From: Actinobacteria bacterium UBA6100 | GTDB taxonomy: Bacteria > Actinomycetota > Coriobacteriia > Anaerosomatales > Anaerosomataceae | Reading direction: 5' to 3' | NCBI GenBank assembly: GCA_002423585.1 | Contig: DIWS01000005.1 | Coordinates: 62,001-126,000 of the forward strand | Length of the DNA stretch: 64,000 bases | Shown here: positions 44,550 to 52,880 of the stretch, piece after piece | Layout: every line of letters begins with the position of its first letter | Numbering within the stretch: position 1 is the first letter of the stretch | Made by a program: the position numbers and the translations under genes | Notes under the pieces: generated by a model | What the model was told of the DNA's origin: nothing | The model's input: the letters and a program-made list of their open reading frames with translations, nothing else | Database searches by the model: none

Positions 44550-44589
44550 CACCCCGCCGGCACCGGCGCCGACCGAGAAGGGCACCTGT

Positions 44590-46347
44590 ATGCGCGACAT
44601 CAACCGCCGCTACGTCGAGGAGACGTACGACGAGCATGGGATCCTCTCCCGCTTCGGCCTGCACTACCCCACCGACTTCAACTTCGGCTACGACATCGTG
44701 GACGATGTCGCGGAGGCCGAGCCCGACCGGCGAGCCATGGTGTGGTGCAATCCCGAGGGCGAAGAGCACACGTTCACCTTCGGCGAGATGAAGCGTTGGA
44801 GCGATAAGACCGCGGACTACCTTGCCTCACTCGGCATCGGTCGCGGCGACATGGTGATGGTGATCCTGCGCCGCCACTACCAGTTCTGGTTCGTGGCAAC
44901 GGCGCTCCACAAGCTCGGCGCGGTGATGATCCCCGCGACGTTCATGCTCAAGGAACACGATCTCACCTACCGTCTGCAGAGTGCGGGTGTGAAAGCGCTC
45001 ATCTGCACGTCGGTGGGCGAGATCGCCACGACCGCCGATGCCGTGGCCGCCGAATGTCCCACACTCGAGATGCGCATCCTCGTGAACGGCGGAGGCGGCG
45101 GCATGCTCGTGGGCCGGGAGGCCGACGCCGGGGGCGACCGCATCGGCGCGGCGCTCTCCGGTCCGGAGGGCATCTGCGCGCTTGCAGCCACGCGCGAAGG
45201 CTGGCACGACTTCAACACCGGCGTGCGCGAAGCGCCCGGGGACCGGGAGCGCGTCCCCACGCTCGCGGCCGACCCGTTCTTGCTGTACTTCTCCTCGGGC
45301 ACCTCGGGCAACGCCAAGATGGTCCTCCACGACAGCGGCTACGCGCTCGCGCACACGGTCACGGCCAAGCACTGGCACAACGTGGTGAGCGACGGCGGCA
45401 TCCACTTCACCATCGCCGACACCGGGTGGGGCAAGGCGGTGTGGGGCAAGTACTACGGCCAGTGGATCATGGAGGCGTGCGTGTTCACGTACGACTTCGA
45501 CCGATTCGACCCGGCCGAGATCCTGGCACTCATCGAGAAGTACCGCATCTCCACGCTGTGCTGCCCGCCGACGATGTACCGCCTCATGATGCAGGCGGGT
45601 GTGGACGGCTACGACCTTACCTGCCTCTCCTACTGCACCACCGCGGGAGAGGCGCTGAATCCCGACCTGTTCGACGGCTGGCGGGAGCACACCGGACTCC
45701 CGCTCGTGGAGGGCTTCGGCCAGACCGAATCCACGCTTCTGGTGTTCAACTCGATCGGCATGACTCCCAAACCGGGATCGATGGGCAAGCCGTCTCCGCA
45801 CTTCAGCGTACAGATCCAGGACGAATCCGGCGCCGAGTGCCCGCCGGGCACGACCGGCGAGGTCGTGGTGGCGATCGACCCGCGACCCGACGGCATCCTG
45901 CTCGAGTACTTCCGCGACGACAAGCGCACCGCCGAGGCCATGCGCGACGACTGGTATCACACCGGGGATACCGCCTGGGTCGACGAGGACGGTCACTACT
46001 GGTACGTGGGACGCAATGATGACGTCATCAAGAGCTCGGGCTACCGCATCGGACCGTTCGAGGTGGAGAGCGTGCTACTCGAGCACGATGCGGTGCGCGA
46101 GTGCGCGGTGACCGGGGTGCCGGACCCGGTGCGTGGTCACGCCGTGAAAGCGACGATCGTCCTTCACGAAGGCTACCGGCCGGGAGACGATCTCGTGAAG
46201 GAACTCCAGGCCTGGGTGAAGAAGCGCACGGCTCCGTACAAGTACCCGCGCATCGTCGACTTCGTGGATGCGCTGCCCAAGACCGTCAACGGCAAGATCC
46301 GCCGCGCTGCCATCCGCGACAACGACGCGGGGAACCGCGAGGAGTAA
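44590..46347 (+). CDS. AMP-forming acyl-CoA synthetase (second copy)
   Basis: From ATG 44590 (AGAAGGG upstream) the enzyme has 585 residues; an ATG at 44530 overlapping the regulator is the alternative. Motifs match the paralogue at 35829: YFSSGTSGNAKMV, FGQTEST, DGHYWYVGRNDD and PKTVNGKIRR with the catalytic Lys, and the N-terminal DFNFGYDIVDDVA. A glycine-rich insert (VNGGGGGMLVGREADAGG, about 178-195) is not in the paralogue and lies before the P-loop. It likely activates a related carboxylic acid. A promoter and the M-box leader follow it. Confidence 0.92.
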   Translation: MRDINRRYVEETYDEHGILSRFGLHYPTDFNFGYDIVDDVAEAEPDRRAMVWCNPEGEEHTFTFGEMKRWSDKTADYLASLGIGRGDMVMVILRRHYQFWFVATALHKLGAVMIPATFMLKEHDLTYRLQSAGVKALICTSVGEIATTADAVAAECPTLEMRILVNGGGGGMLVGREADAGGDRIGAALSGPEGICALAATREGWHDFNTGVREAPGDRERVPTLAADPFLLYFSSGTSGNAKMVLHDSGYALAHTVTAKHWHNVVSDGGIHFTIADTGWGKAVWGKYYGQWIMEACVFTYDFDRFDPAEILALIEKYRISTLCCPPTMYRLMMQAGVDGYDLTCLSYCTTAGEALNPDLFDGWREHTGLPLVEGFGQTESTLLVFNSIGMTPKPGSMGKPSPHFSVQIQDESGAECPPGTTGEVVVAIDPRPDGILLEYFRDDKRTAEAMRDDWYHTGDTAWVDEDGHYWYVGRNDDVIKSSGYRIGPFEVESVLLEHDAVRECAVTGVPDPVRGHAVKATIVLHEGYRPGDDLVKELQAWVKKRTAPYKYPRIVDFVDALPKTVNGKIRRAAIRDNDAGNREE

Positions 46348-46372
46348 GCGCAGGTAGACGGCTGTTTCGCTC

Positions 46373-46401
46373 TTTACCGATGCGACCGCTCGACCTACAA
46401 T
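46373..46401 (+). promoter_or_regulatory. Sigma-70-type promoter of the Mg2+ transport operon
   Basis: TTTACC (46373-46378) and TACAAT (46396-46401) are separated by exactly 17 bases and lie about 48 bases upstream of the M-box core, so transcription would start near 46408 and include the whole riboswitch. Confidence 0.65.
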
Positions 46402-46448
46402 GCATATGCGCCGAACGCTGGTGCATTGACAGCGACAAGAGCGCTCCA

Positions 46449-46634
46449 TCTGTTACGGTGCGGCTCCTGTTCGAACACAGGCCACTGCCCGGAAATGTCG
46501 AGAGACGCCAATGGGTATAACAGCCCTCCCCGGCTTAAGGGGAAGGCTAACGTGGCTGGGACTGCAAAGGTGGAACCTCGCCGCACGAGTTTCTCGTGTG
46601 CCCTACGTCGGACAGTGCCAAATCCGCAGACGAG
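46449..46634 (+). promoter_or_regulatory. M-box magnesium riboswitch
   Basis: The leader matches the M-box (ykoK) consensus. GGTGCGGCTCCTG is at the 5' side (46457-46469), and the core runs from CTGCCCGGAAATGTC (46485) through GAGACGCCAATGGGT to about 46523, almost as in the Bacillus mgtE leader, followed by a TAACGTGGCTGG segment and GACAGTGCCAAATCC on the 3' side. This RNA folds on Mg2+ binding and turns off expression by releasing the terminator at 46698. Boundaries are approximate. It precedes an MgtE-like gene and an Nramp-related transporter. Confidence 0.92.
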
Positions 46635-46697
46635 GGACGGAGCAACGAGGCGGCGAGTGAGATGCCGCGTCGGGTAGCGGCGTATGCCGCCAGCCGG

Positions 46698-46730
46698 GTC
46701 CCCCGTCGAATGAGACGCGGGGACTCTTTC
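46698..46730 (+). terminator. Riboswitch-controlled terminator
   Basis: A GC-rich stem (46698-46707 with 46714-46724, one bulged base) and a GAATGA loop is followed by TCTTTC. Just before it, GGCGGC at 46650 and GCCGCC at 46687 could pair as an alternative fold. This is a natural expression platform for the M-box. Confidence 0.75.
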
Positions 46731-46873
46731 GTTGTCAGACCTGTAGCCAAGAGAAACGGACCTCAGTGACTCCATCAAGTCCCTAGGTCCCGGCTCCTGA
46801 CGATCGCGTCGGGGTCCGGGACCCCAGTCACGATCGACCTGCCGGTGCATGAACACCGGGAGGAGGGAGCCAT

Positions 46874-48736
46874 ATGTTCTACCTGACCCAGATGCTGGGC
46901 AAGCCGGTGGTGGACGCCGCCGGAGAGGTCATCGGCGAGATCAGCGACATCGCGATCGCCACCGGCGAGGTGTTCCCGCGTGTCACTTCGCTCGCCTTCC
47001 TCGGCCCGACCAAGACACCGTTCATGTTGTCGTGGCGCAAGTACGTTGACACGCTCGACGGGGACCGTGTGGTCTTGAACGCCGAGCGTCCCGCGCTTCG
47101 CTTCAGCTACCTGCAGCCCGACGAAGTGTTGCTCGCGCGCGACCTGCTGAACAAGCAGATCGTCGACACGCAGGGCATGAAGGTCGTGCGCGTGAACGAC
47201 CTCAAGCTTTCCGAGAGCAGGGGCCAGCTTCGCCTACTCGGGGCCGAAGTGGGTATCCGCGGCATCCTGCGGGGGCTTCACCCGATGATCGAAAGGACAG
47301 CGGCGGCGCTCACCGGGCTGTTGGGCCGGGAGCTCTCCGAGAACCTCATCGCGTGGAACTACATGGACCTGCTCGACCGCGACCTGTCCCACGTGCGCCT
47401 CTCGGTCACGCACAAGCGCCTCCACGAGCTGCACCCGGCCGACGTCGCCGACGTGCTCGAGCAGCTCGGCCCGACGCAGCGCGCCCGGGTCTTCGAGCAC
47501 CTCGACAACGTGCAGGCCGCCGAGGCGATCTCCGAGCTCGAGGACGAGTATCAGGCCGATCTCATCGACGACCTCGGCGACCAGCGCGCGTCCGACATCC
47601 TCGAGGAGATGGACCCGGACGACGCGGCCGACATCATCGGCGACCTGCCGTACGACAAGGCCGAGGCCCTGCTCCGCCTGATGGGCGTGAACGAGGCGCG
47701 GGTGATCCGCTCGCTGCTGGGCTACCGGGAGAAGACGGCCGGCGGCATCATGACCCCAGAGGTGACCACCGTCACCGAGACCATGACCGTGCAGGAGGTC
47801 ATCGACTACCTGCGCACCGGCGCTGCGGAGCACGAGAGCATCTACTACATCTACGTGGTGGAGGCCGACCGTCGACTCGAGGGCGTGATCTCGCTCCGCG
47901 ACCTGGTGATGTCCGAGCCCGCCACACCGGTAGTCGATCTGGTCGAGCGTGAGGTCATCACCGTCGGGCCGGATGACGACCAGGAGCTCGTGGCCGAGAC
48001 GATGAGCAAGTACGACCTGCTGGCACTGCCTGTCGTCGACGAAACGGGCAAGCTGCTCGGCATCGTCACCGTTGACGACGCACTCGACGTCATGGAGGAG
48101 GAGTCCGCCGAGGACCTGGCGATCGCAACGGGCTCGGCCCACGAGACGGGCACGCTCGCGGGCGCGTGGTGGCTCACGCTGAGGCGCAGCGCCTGGGCGA
48201 TCATCTGGGCCGTGGCGCTGCTTGGCGCGCTCGCGCTGAACGCGGAGTACCGGACCCACATGGACGCCGGCGCGATGGCACCGGCGCTCATCGCCGGCAT
48301 CCGCTACCTCACCTGGGCCGCGGTGCTCCTGCCGATCGTCCTCCGGGTAGCCGAAGAGGTCTCCTCGCGCACCGTGGCCGAGCTCATCGGCGGCGTGGAC
48401 CCCGAGGACCGGCCGACGATCGGAACCCGCCTGTTGCGCGAGTCGGGGCTCGGGATCGCGCTCGGAGTCGCCTCGGGGGCCCTCGCTTTCGGATACGCGT
48501 ACGCCGTGCAACAGATGCAGCCGCTCGGCGTATGGCAGTTCGCTCTCGCGACCTCGGCTGCAGTGCTCATCACCGTGCTGGTCGGCAGCGCGCTGGCCGA
48601 ACTTGCAATGCGCAGAAGCGAGGCCGACAAGCGGGTCTCGGGAACCGCGCTCGCGGTGGTGTCGATGATGATCGGCGCGGCTGTCTACCTCGGCATAGCG
48701 TACTGGGCCGGAACGCTTCTCATCGCTGGAGCATAG
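46874..48736 (+). CDS. MgtE-like protein with PRC, MgtE-N and CBS domains and a degenerate membrane domain
   Basis: The 620-residue protein has an N-terminal PRC-barrel-like segment (about 1-120), an MgtE N domain (about 180-285) with HPADVADVLEQL and EEMDPDDAADIIGDL, and two CBS domains (about 290-415) with MTPEVTTV and VVDETGKLLGIVTVDD. The C-terminal region (about 430-620) has five helices, as in MgtE, but the GMGGNxGxQ signature is replaced by LIAGIRYLTWAA, and the last helix lacks the pore Asp. It may sense Mg2+ for the next gene instead of forming a channel. Three bases separate it from that gene. Confidence 0.85.
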   Translation: MFYLTQMLGKPVVDAAGEVIGEISDIAIATGEVFPRVTSLAFLGPTKTPFMLSWRKYVDTLDGDRVVLNAERPALRFSYLQPDEVLLARDLLNKQIVDTQGMKVVRVNDLKLSESRGQLRLLGAEVGIRGILRGLHPMIERTAAALTGLLGRELSENLIAWNYMDLLDRDLSHVRLSVTHKRLHELHPADVADVLEQLGPTQRARVFEHLDNVQAAEAISELEDEYQADLIDDLGDQRASDILEEMDPDDAADIIGDLPYDKAEALLRLMGVNEARVIRSLLGYREKTAGGIMTPEVTTVTETMTVQEVIDYLRTGAAEHESIYYIYVVEADRRLEGVISLRDLVMSEPATPVVDLVEREVITVGPDDDQELVAETMSKYDLLALPVVDETGKLLGIVTVDDALDVMEEESAEDLAIATGSAHETGTLAGAWWLTLRRSAWAIIWAVALLGALALNAEYRTHMDAGAMAPALIAGIRYLTWAAVLLPIVLRVAEEVSSRTVAELIGGVDPEDRPTIGTRLLRESGLGIALGVASGALAFGYAYAVQQMQPLGVWQFALATSAAVLITVLVGSALAELAMRRSEADKRVSGTALAVVSMMIGAAVYLGIAYWAGTLLIAGA

Positions 48737-48739
48737 TCT

Positions 48740-49990
48740 TTGACGCCATCCGCTGACACGAGGCGGCGACTGCCGTTCTTCGCACTCCTGGCCGTCATCG
48801 GCCCGGGGGTCATCGCCGCATCGGCCGGCAACGACGCCGGCGGCATCTCCACCTACTCCGTGGCCGGCGCGAAGTACGGCTACGCGATGCTGTGGATGAT
48901 GCTCGCCATGACGCCCAGCTTCATGATCGTGCAGGAGATGGCCGGGCGCATGGGGGCGGTCACCGGCAAGGGTTTCTCGGCGCTGATCCGCGAACGGTTC
49001 GGGGTACGGCTGACGTTCGGCGCGATGCTCATGCTGCTCGTGAGCACCGCCGCGACGACCGTGGCCGAGTTCGCGGGCATCGCCGCGGCGATGGAGATCT
49101 TCGGTGTGCCGCGATGGGTCTCGGTGCCGATCGGCGCGTTCGTGGTCTGGCTACTCGTGGTACGCGGAAGCTACCGGCGGGTCGAGAAGGTGCTCCTGGC
49201 ACTCTCCTCGGTGTTCATCGCCTACGTCATCGCGGCGTTCCTGGCCGGACCCGACTGGCTCGAGGTCGGTCGCTCGTTCGTGGTGCCGCAGGTGATCCCC
49301 GACCGTGTGTTCATCGCGCTCGCGATCGGCCTCACCGGCACAACGATCGCCCCGTGGATGCAGTTCCTGCTCCAGAGCAACATCGTGGACAAGGGCGTCA
49401 CCGCCAAGGAGTGGTCGCTCGCACGGTGGGACACCATGGTCGGCGCGTTCGTGGCGAACCTCATCGCGTGCTTCATCATCATCACCACCGCCACGGTCCT
49501 GCATCCCCAGGGGATCGAGATAACCGGCGCCGAGGACGCGGCCCGCGCACTTGCTCCGCTCGCCGGCCCCTACGCCGAGCTGCTCTTCTCGATCGGCCTG
49601 CTCTCGGCGTCCGTGCTCGCCGCCGCGGTCCTCCCGCTCACCTCTGCCTACGCGATCTGTGAGGCGTTCGGCTGGGAGTCCGGTCTCGACCGGAGCTGGG
49701 CCGAGGCGCCGCTGTTCAACGGTCTCTACACCTTCGTCATCGTCGCGGCCGCCGCTGTGGTGCTCTTGCCCGGCCTCGACCTCATCGGCATCATGCTCGT
49801 CTCGCAGGTGCTGAACGGCATGCTCCTGCCGTTCCTCCTGATCTTCATGATGGTCATCGTCAACGACCGCACCGTCATGGGTCGGCATGTGAACAGCGCG
49901 CTCAACAACCTCCTCGCGTGGACGACTATCGTCGTGGTCATCACGCTCACTGCCGCTCTGCTATTTATGACACTTCTTGGTATCGGCTGA
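48740..49990 (+). CDS. Nramp-related Mg2+ transporter (NRMT-like)
   Basis: The 416-residue protein starts at TTG 48740, three bases after the previous stop, and has about eleven hydrophobic helices of the LeuT-like SLC11 fold. In metal-ion Nramps helix 1 holds DPGN and helix 6 (A/C)MPH. Here helix 1 reads NDAGG (D32, A33, G34, G35) and helix 6 reads IAPWMQF (A204, P205, W206), so the metal-binding Asn and Met are lost. These changes, together with the M-box and the MgtE-like partner, point to Mg2+ transport, as shown for Nramp-related transporters of Clostridium and Eggerthella. Confidence 0.88.
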   Translation: MTPSADTRRRLPFFALLAVIGPGVIAASAGNDAGGISTYSVAGAKYGYAMLWMMLAMTPSFMIVQEMAGRMGAVTGKGFSALIRERFGVRLTFGAMLMLLVSTAATTVAEFAGIAAAMEIFGVPRWVSVPIGAFVVWLLVVRGSYRRVEKVLLALSSVFIAYVIAAFLAGPDWLEVGRSFVVPQVIPDRVFIALAIGLTGTTIAPWMQFLLQSNIVDKGVTAKEWSLARWDTMVGAFVANLIACFIIITTATVLHPQGIEITGAEDAARALAPLAGPYAELLFSIGLLSASVLAAAVLPLTSAYAICEAFGWESGLDRSWAEAPLFNGLYTFVIVAAAAVVLLPGLDLIGIMLVSQVLNGMLLPFLLIFMMVIVNDRTVMGRHVNSALNNLLAWTTIVVVITLTAALLFMTLLGIG

Positions 49991-50013
49991 TCGCGAAGCT
50001 GTATCCTGGGAGC

Positions 50014-50628
50014 ATGGAACATGCTCCCACGCACTCAGACCGAGAGACGCTCGACCGCGCGAAGGCGCTCGTGCGCTTCAGGGCCCGGGCCGCGCGCCGC
50101 ACGGTGCTTCCCGAGATGCGCACAGCACATGCCTACGCCATCGCTGAGCGGATGCTGCATCTGCCTGAGGTCATCGACGCCGCCGCCGTGATGCTCTACG
50201 GCGCATCCCCCGAGGAGGCCGATCCGAGCGTGCTCGAGGCGGCACTGCGGGACCTCGGCAAGCGTATCGCCTACCCGCGAGTAGCAGGCGGCCACGACCT
50301 CACCATCCACTGGGTCGACGATCCGGGCGTGCTCGTCGTGGGTGCTTTCGGTCTCATGCAGCCCCGTGATGGGACAGCGTTCGCCCCGCTCGAGGAGATC
50401 GATGCCATCGTGGTGCCGGGAGTCGCGTTCGACGAAGAGGGCAACCGTCTCGGCTTCGGCGGAGGGTACTACGACACGCTGCTCTCCGGTGCCGATGCTC
50501 CCCCGACCATCGGCATCGCCTACGACGAACAGGTGGTCGGGCGAGTGCCTCACGAGGACCGCGACCGTCCGGTGAACGTGCTCGTGACACCCACGCGCAC
50601 CATCCGCTGCGTTACCAATCGCTCCTGA
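50014..50628 (+). CDS. 5-formyltetrahydrofolate cyclo-ligase family protein
   Basis: From ATG 50014 the protein has 204 residues. The signature GFGGGYYD (about 149-156) that closes the ATP and folate site is present, with VVPGVAFDEEGNRLG before it and a PRDG loop. The enzyme recycles 5-formyl-THF to 5,10-methenyl-THF with ATP. An upstream frame to 49918 lies inside the transporter and is not needed. It faces the polysaccharide deacetylase convergently, overlapping by 17 bases. Confidence 0.92.
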   Translation: MEHAPTHSDRETLDRAKALVRFRARAARRTVLPEMRTAHAYAIAERMLHLPEVIDAAAVMLYGASPEEADPSVLEAALRDLGKRIAYPRVAGGHDLTIHWVDDPGVLVVGAFGLMQPRDGTAFAPLEEIDAIVVPGVAFDEEGNRLGFGGGYYDTLLSGADAPPTIGIAYDEQVVGRVPHEDRDRPVNVLVTPTRTIRCVTNRS

Positions 50629-51745
50629 CCTCGGGCAACTCGTCGAGCGTCACGAACTCGTAGCCGTAGGCACGCAGCGTGTCGATGATCATCGGCAGTG
50701 CGGCGATGGTCGAAGCCTGGTTCCCGCCTCCGTCATGCATGACGATGACGGCGTTCGGCCTGACCGTCGAGATCACGCCCCACGCCACTTGCTCGGGTGT
50801 CGCCGCATCGTTCCAATCCTGGGGATCGACCGTCCACAGCGCATGACGCATTCCCACCTGGGCGATGTACCCTCTGGCCGGACCCCCGAGATTGCCGCCC
50901 GGCGCACGTATCCAGGTCGGCCGCAGCCCCGTGCAGTTGGCGATGACCTGATTCGTGCCCTCGATCTCCCACAGGGCGACATCCGGCCCGGCCGTGCTCA
51001 GATTCACGTGCCAGTAGGTGTGGTTCCCGATGAGGTGCCCCGCGTCGGCGACGGCGCGCGCAAGATCGGGGGCGCGTTCGGCGCGCATCCCGAGCATGAA
51101 GAAGGTCGCGGGCACGCCACGCTCCTGAAGAACCGCAAGCACCTGCTCTGTCTGTCCCGGCCATGGCCCGTCGTCGAAGGTGAGGGCGACGAGATTGGCG
51201 CCGGACTCGGGCACCATGCGCCAGATCGCGGGCGTTCCGGGCGACACGGTCTCGGTCGACACGACCTCGCCCGAGAGCGCGCCCACCGTGACCCGGAGCA
51301 CATCGGGTGTCCCCGCCCGGACCTCCTTGGGCACGGAACCCCTGCCGATGGTTCGCGGTGCGGGATCGACCGTGCGCGTCTCCTCCAGCACGGGTTCGAT
51401 GATGCCACCACCGTCGAGCGTTCGGATGTCATCGCCGCGATGGACAGGTGTCGTGACGGGCATGAGAGCGCCGTTCACCAGGAGCAGTGAGGGCTCCTCG
51501 GCTCTGCGGGTGATCTCCGTATGGGTGCCGGCGGAGAGGATGCGGCACTCGGTGGAGCCGCCACACATCTGAACGACATCGCCCACCTGGACGCCCCGAA
51601 GCGCCGTCACCGCCGCACCGTTCACCGTCACGGGGATGCCGACGAAGGACTGATGGATGAAGGGTAGGCCGACGATGACCACAGCGGCCAACACGACGAT
51701 GCGCGCCCCCCGCGCTATACGCTCTCGAGTGCTCATCGCTCTCAC
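50612..51745 (-). CDS. Membrane-anchored polysaccharide deacetylase
   Basis: The 377-residue protein has a signal anchor (about 15-33), an external linker region (about 36-175) with G5/SLAP-like beta segments, and a NodB deacetylase domain (about 185-370): LTFDDGPWPGQT, TFFMLGMRAERAPD, GNHTYWHVNL, RAPGGNLG and VIVMHDGGGN. Metal ligands are the second Asp of FDDG and the two His of GNHTYWH. It likely removes acetyl groups from peptidoglycan. It starts at a GTG that overlaps the previous stop (TAGTG); ATG 51736 is the alternative. Confidence 0.9.
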   Translation of the reverse strand: MRAMSTRERIARGARIVVLAAVVIVGLPFIHQSFVGIPVTVNGAAVTALRGVQVGDVVQMCGGSTECRILSAGTHTEITRRAEEPSLLLVNGALMPVTTPVHRGDDIRTLDGGGIIEPVLEETRTVDPAPRTIGRGSVPKEVRAGTPDVLRVTVGALSGEVVSTETVSPGTPAIWRMVPESGANLVALTFDDGPWPGQTEQVLAVLQERGVPATFFMLGMRAERAPDLARAVADAGHLIGNHTYWHVNLSTAGPDVALWEIEGTNQVIANCTGLRPTWIRAPGGNLGGPARGYIAQVGMRHALWTVDPQDWNDAATPEQVAWGVISTVRPNAVIVMHDGGGNQASTIAALPMIIDTLRAYGYEFVTLDELPEVRSDW

Positions 51746-52236
51746 TATCGACTTATGGAGGCTTTCCGTCCACCGGAAAGCGCCACGAGTGATTCGAACG
51801 GAACGGACACGACGGACTCCGACGTCCCGGCTGCGGGCACCACGGTATCGAACCTGCCGAGCGACGCGTCAACGAGCACCACAAGGTCCTCGGGAAGGTC
51901 GAACGGCGACACCGAACCGACAGTATAGCCGGTCACTGCGAAAACAGTGGCGGCATCCGCCAGCCTGACACGATCGGCAACCGTCTCGGCAGCGATGGCC
52001 GACGCGTCTCCGCGTCGGTCGCCCGCCACGACCGCGAGAACGGGGCGCTCATCCGCCATGAACACGATCGACTTAGCGATCTGACCGAGCTCGCAGCCGA
52101 CCGCCTCGGCGGCGGCCTGTGCGGTCTTCGTCGAGCGGTCGAAAGTGTGCAGCCCCGCGAGGAGCCCGTGACGTTCGAGGACGCGACGAACGCGTTCAGC
52201 GCCGTCTGTGGTCGACAGAGACTCCGACACGCTCAT
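51745..52236 (-). CDS. YbaK/ProX-family aminoacyl-tRNA deacylase
   Basis: From ATG 52236 the protein has 163 residues: GQIAKSIVFMAD holds the catalytic Lys, AVVAGDRRGD follows, and VTGYTVGSVSPFDLPEDL is the conserved glycine-rich loop. Such proteins deacylate mischarged Cys- or Ala-tRNA in trans, and a few are inactive. The start overlaps the upstream GNAT gene by four bases, and its stop touches the deacetylase start, so these genes form one run. Confidence 0.9.
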   Translation of the reverse strand: MSVSESLSTTDGAERVRRVLERHGLLAGLHTFDRSTKTAQAAAEAVGCELGQIAKSIVFMADERPVLAVVAGDRRGDASAIAAETVADRVRLADAATVFAVTGYTVGSVSPFDLPEDLVVLVDASLGRFDTVVPAAGTSESVVSVPFESLVALSGGRKASISR

Positions 52237-52874
52237 CGGCCCCGATCGTTGGCCAGCGTGGCGGGCGCCTGCTTCGGCACCCGCAGCGGGATGCGCAACG
52301 ACTCCAGGACCGACTCGAGGTTGTCCGACCACGAGACGAGCGACTTGAGGTCGAGCCGGAGCAGTGGGACCTCATGGTGCGGCGAGGCGACGGTGAACCC
52401 GTTCCGAAGCAGGAACTCCATCCCGACGAACGGCGAGTTCTCGAAGTCTCTCCTGCCTGCGAGCGCATAGGCCTGTACGCTTCTCTCACCCCGCGCGACG
52501 AGGTCACGCAATGCGGCACGCAGCAAGACGCCGCCGAGTCCGCGCTGGCGCGCCTCGGGAGCCAGGTGCATGCAGGCGATCATCGGCACATCCTCGATCG
52601 GCGCTCCCGAGGGCAGGTTGAGCGACTGGGGGAGATAGGTCGTCGGAGCGTACTTGATGAAGCCGAGGAACGCGCCGTCCTCGACCGCCACACGCCCGCA
52701 CTCGCCCCATTCGGCAGCGACGGTACGCACCCACTCCGTGGCGGCACCCACGTCGCACGCGCCACCGCACTCCCGTGGGAGCGTCTGCGAGCTCTCCCAG
52801 TACACGCAGCCGACACAGCGGGACGGGAGCATGTCCCGGTCCGCGATACTGAGACCTATGAACCGGCGTGCCAT
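52233..52874 (-). CDS. GNAT-family protein with N-terminal Cys motif
   Basis: The 213-residue protein has an N-terminal SRCVGCVYWESS segment with CxxC, and more Cys at residues about 36-58 (PRECGGACDVG, WGECGR), then a GNAT core with MHLAPEARQRGLGGVLLRAA as the acetyl-CoA motif and NGFTVASPHHEV near the end. The cysteines suggest an added metal-binding module. Its ATG is set at 52874, and it ends overlapping the YbaK gene by four bases. Substrate unknown. Confidence 0.85.
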   Translation of the reverse strand: MARRFIGLSIADRDMLPSRCVGCVYWESSQTLPRECGGACDVGAATEWVRTVAAEWGECGRVAVEDGAFLGFIKYAPTTYLPQSLNLPSGAPIEDVPMIACMHLAPEARQRGLGGVLLRAALRDLVARGERSVQAYALAGRRDFENSPFVGMEFLLRNGFTVASPHHEVPLLRLDLKSLVSWSDNLESVLESLRIPLRVPKQAPATLANDRGR

Positions 52875-52880
52875 CGCGTG

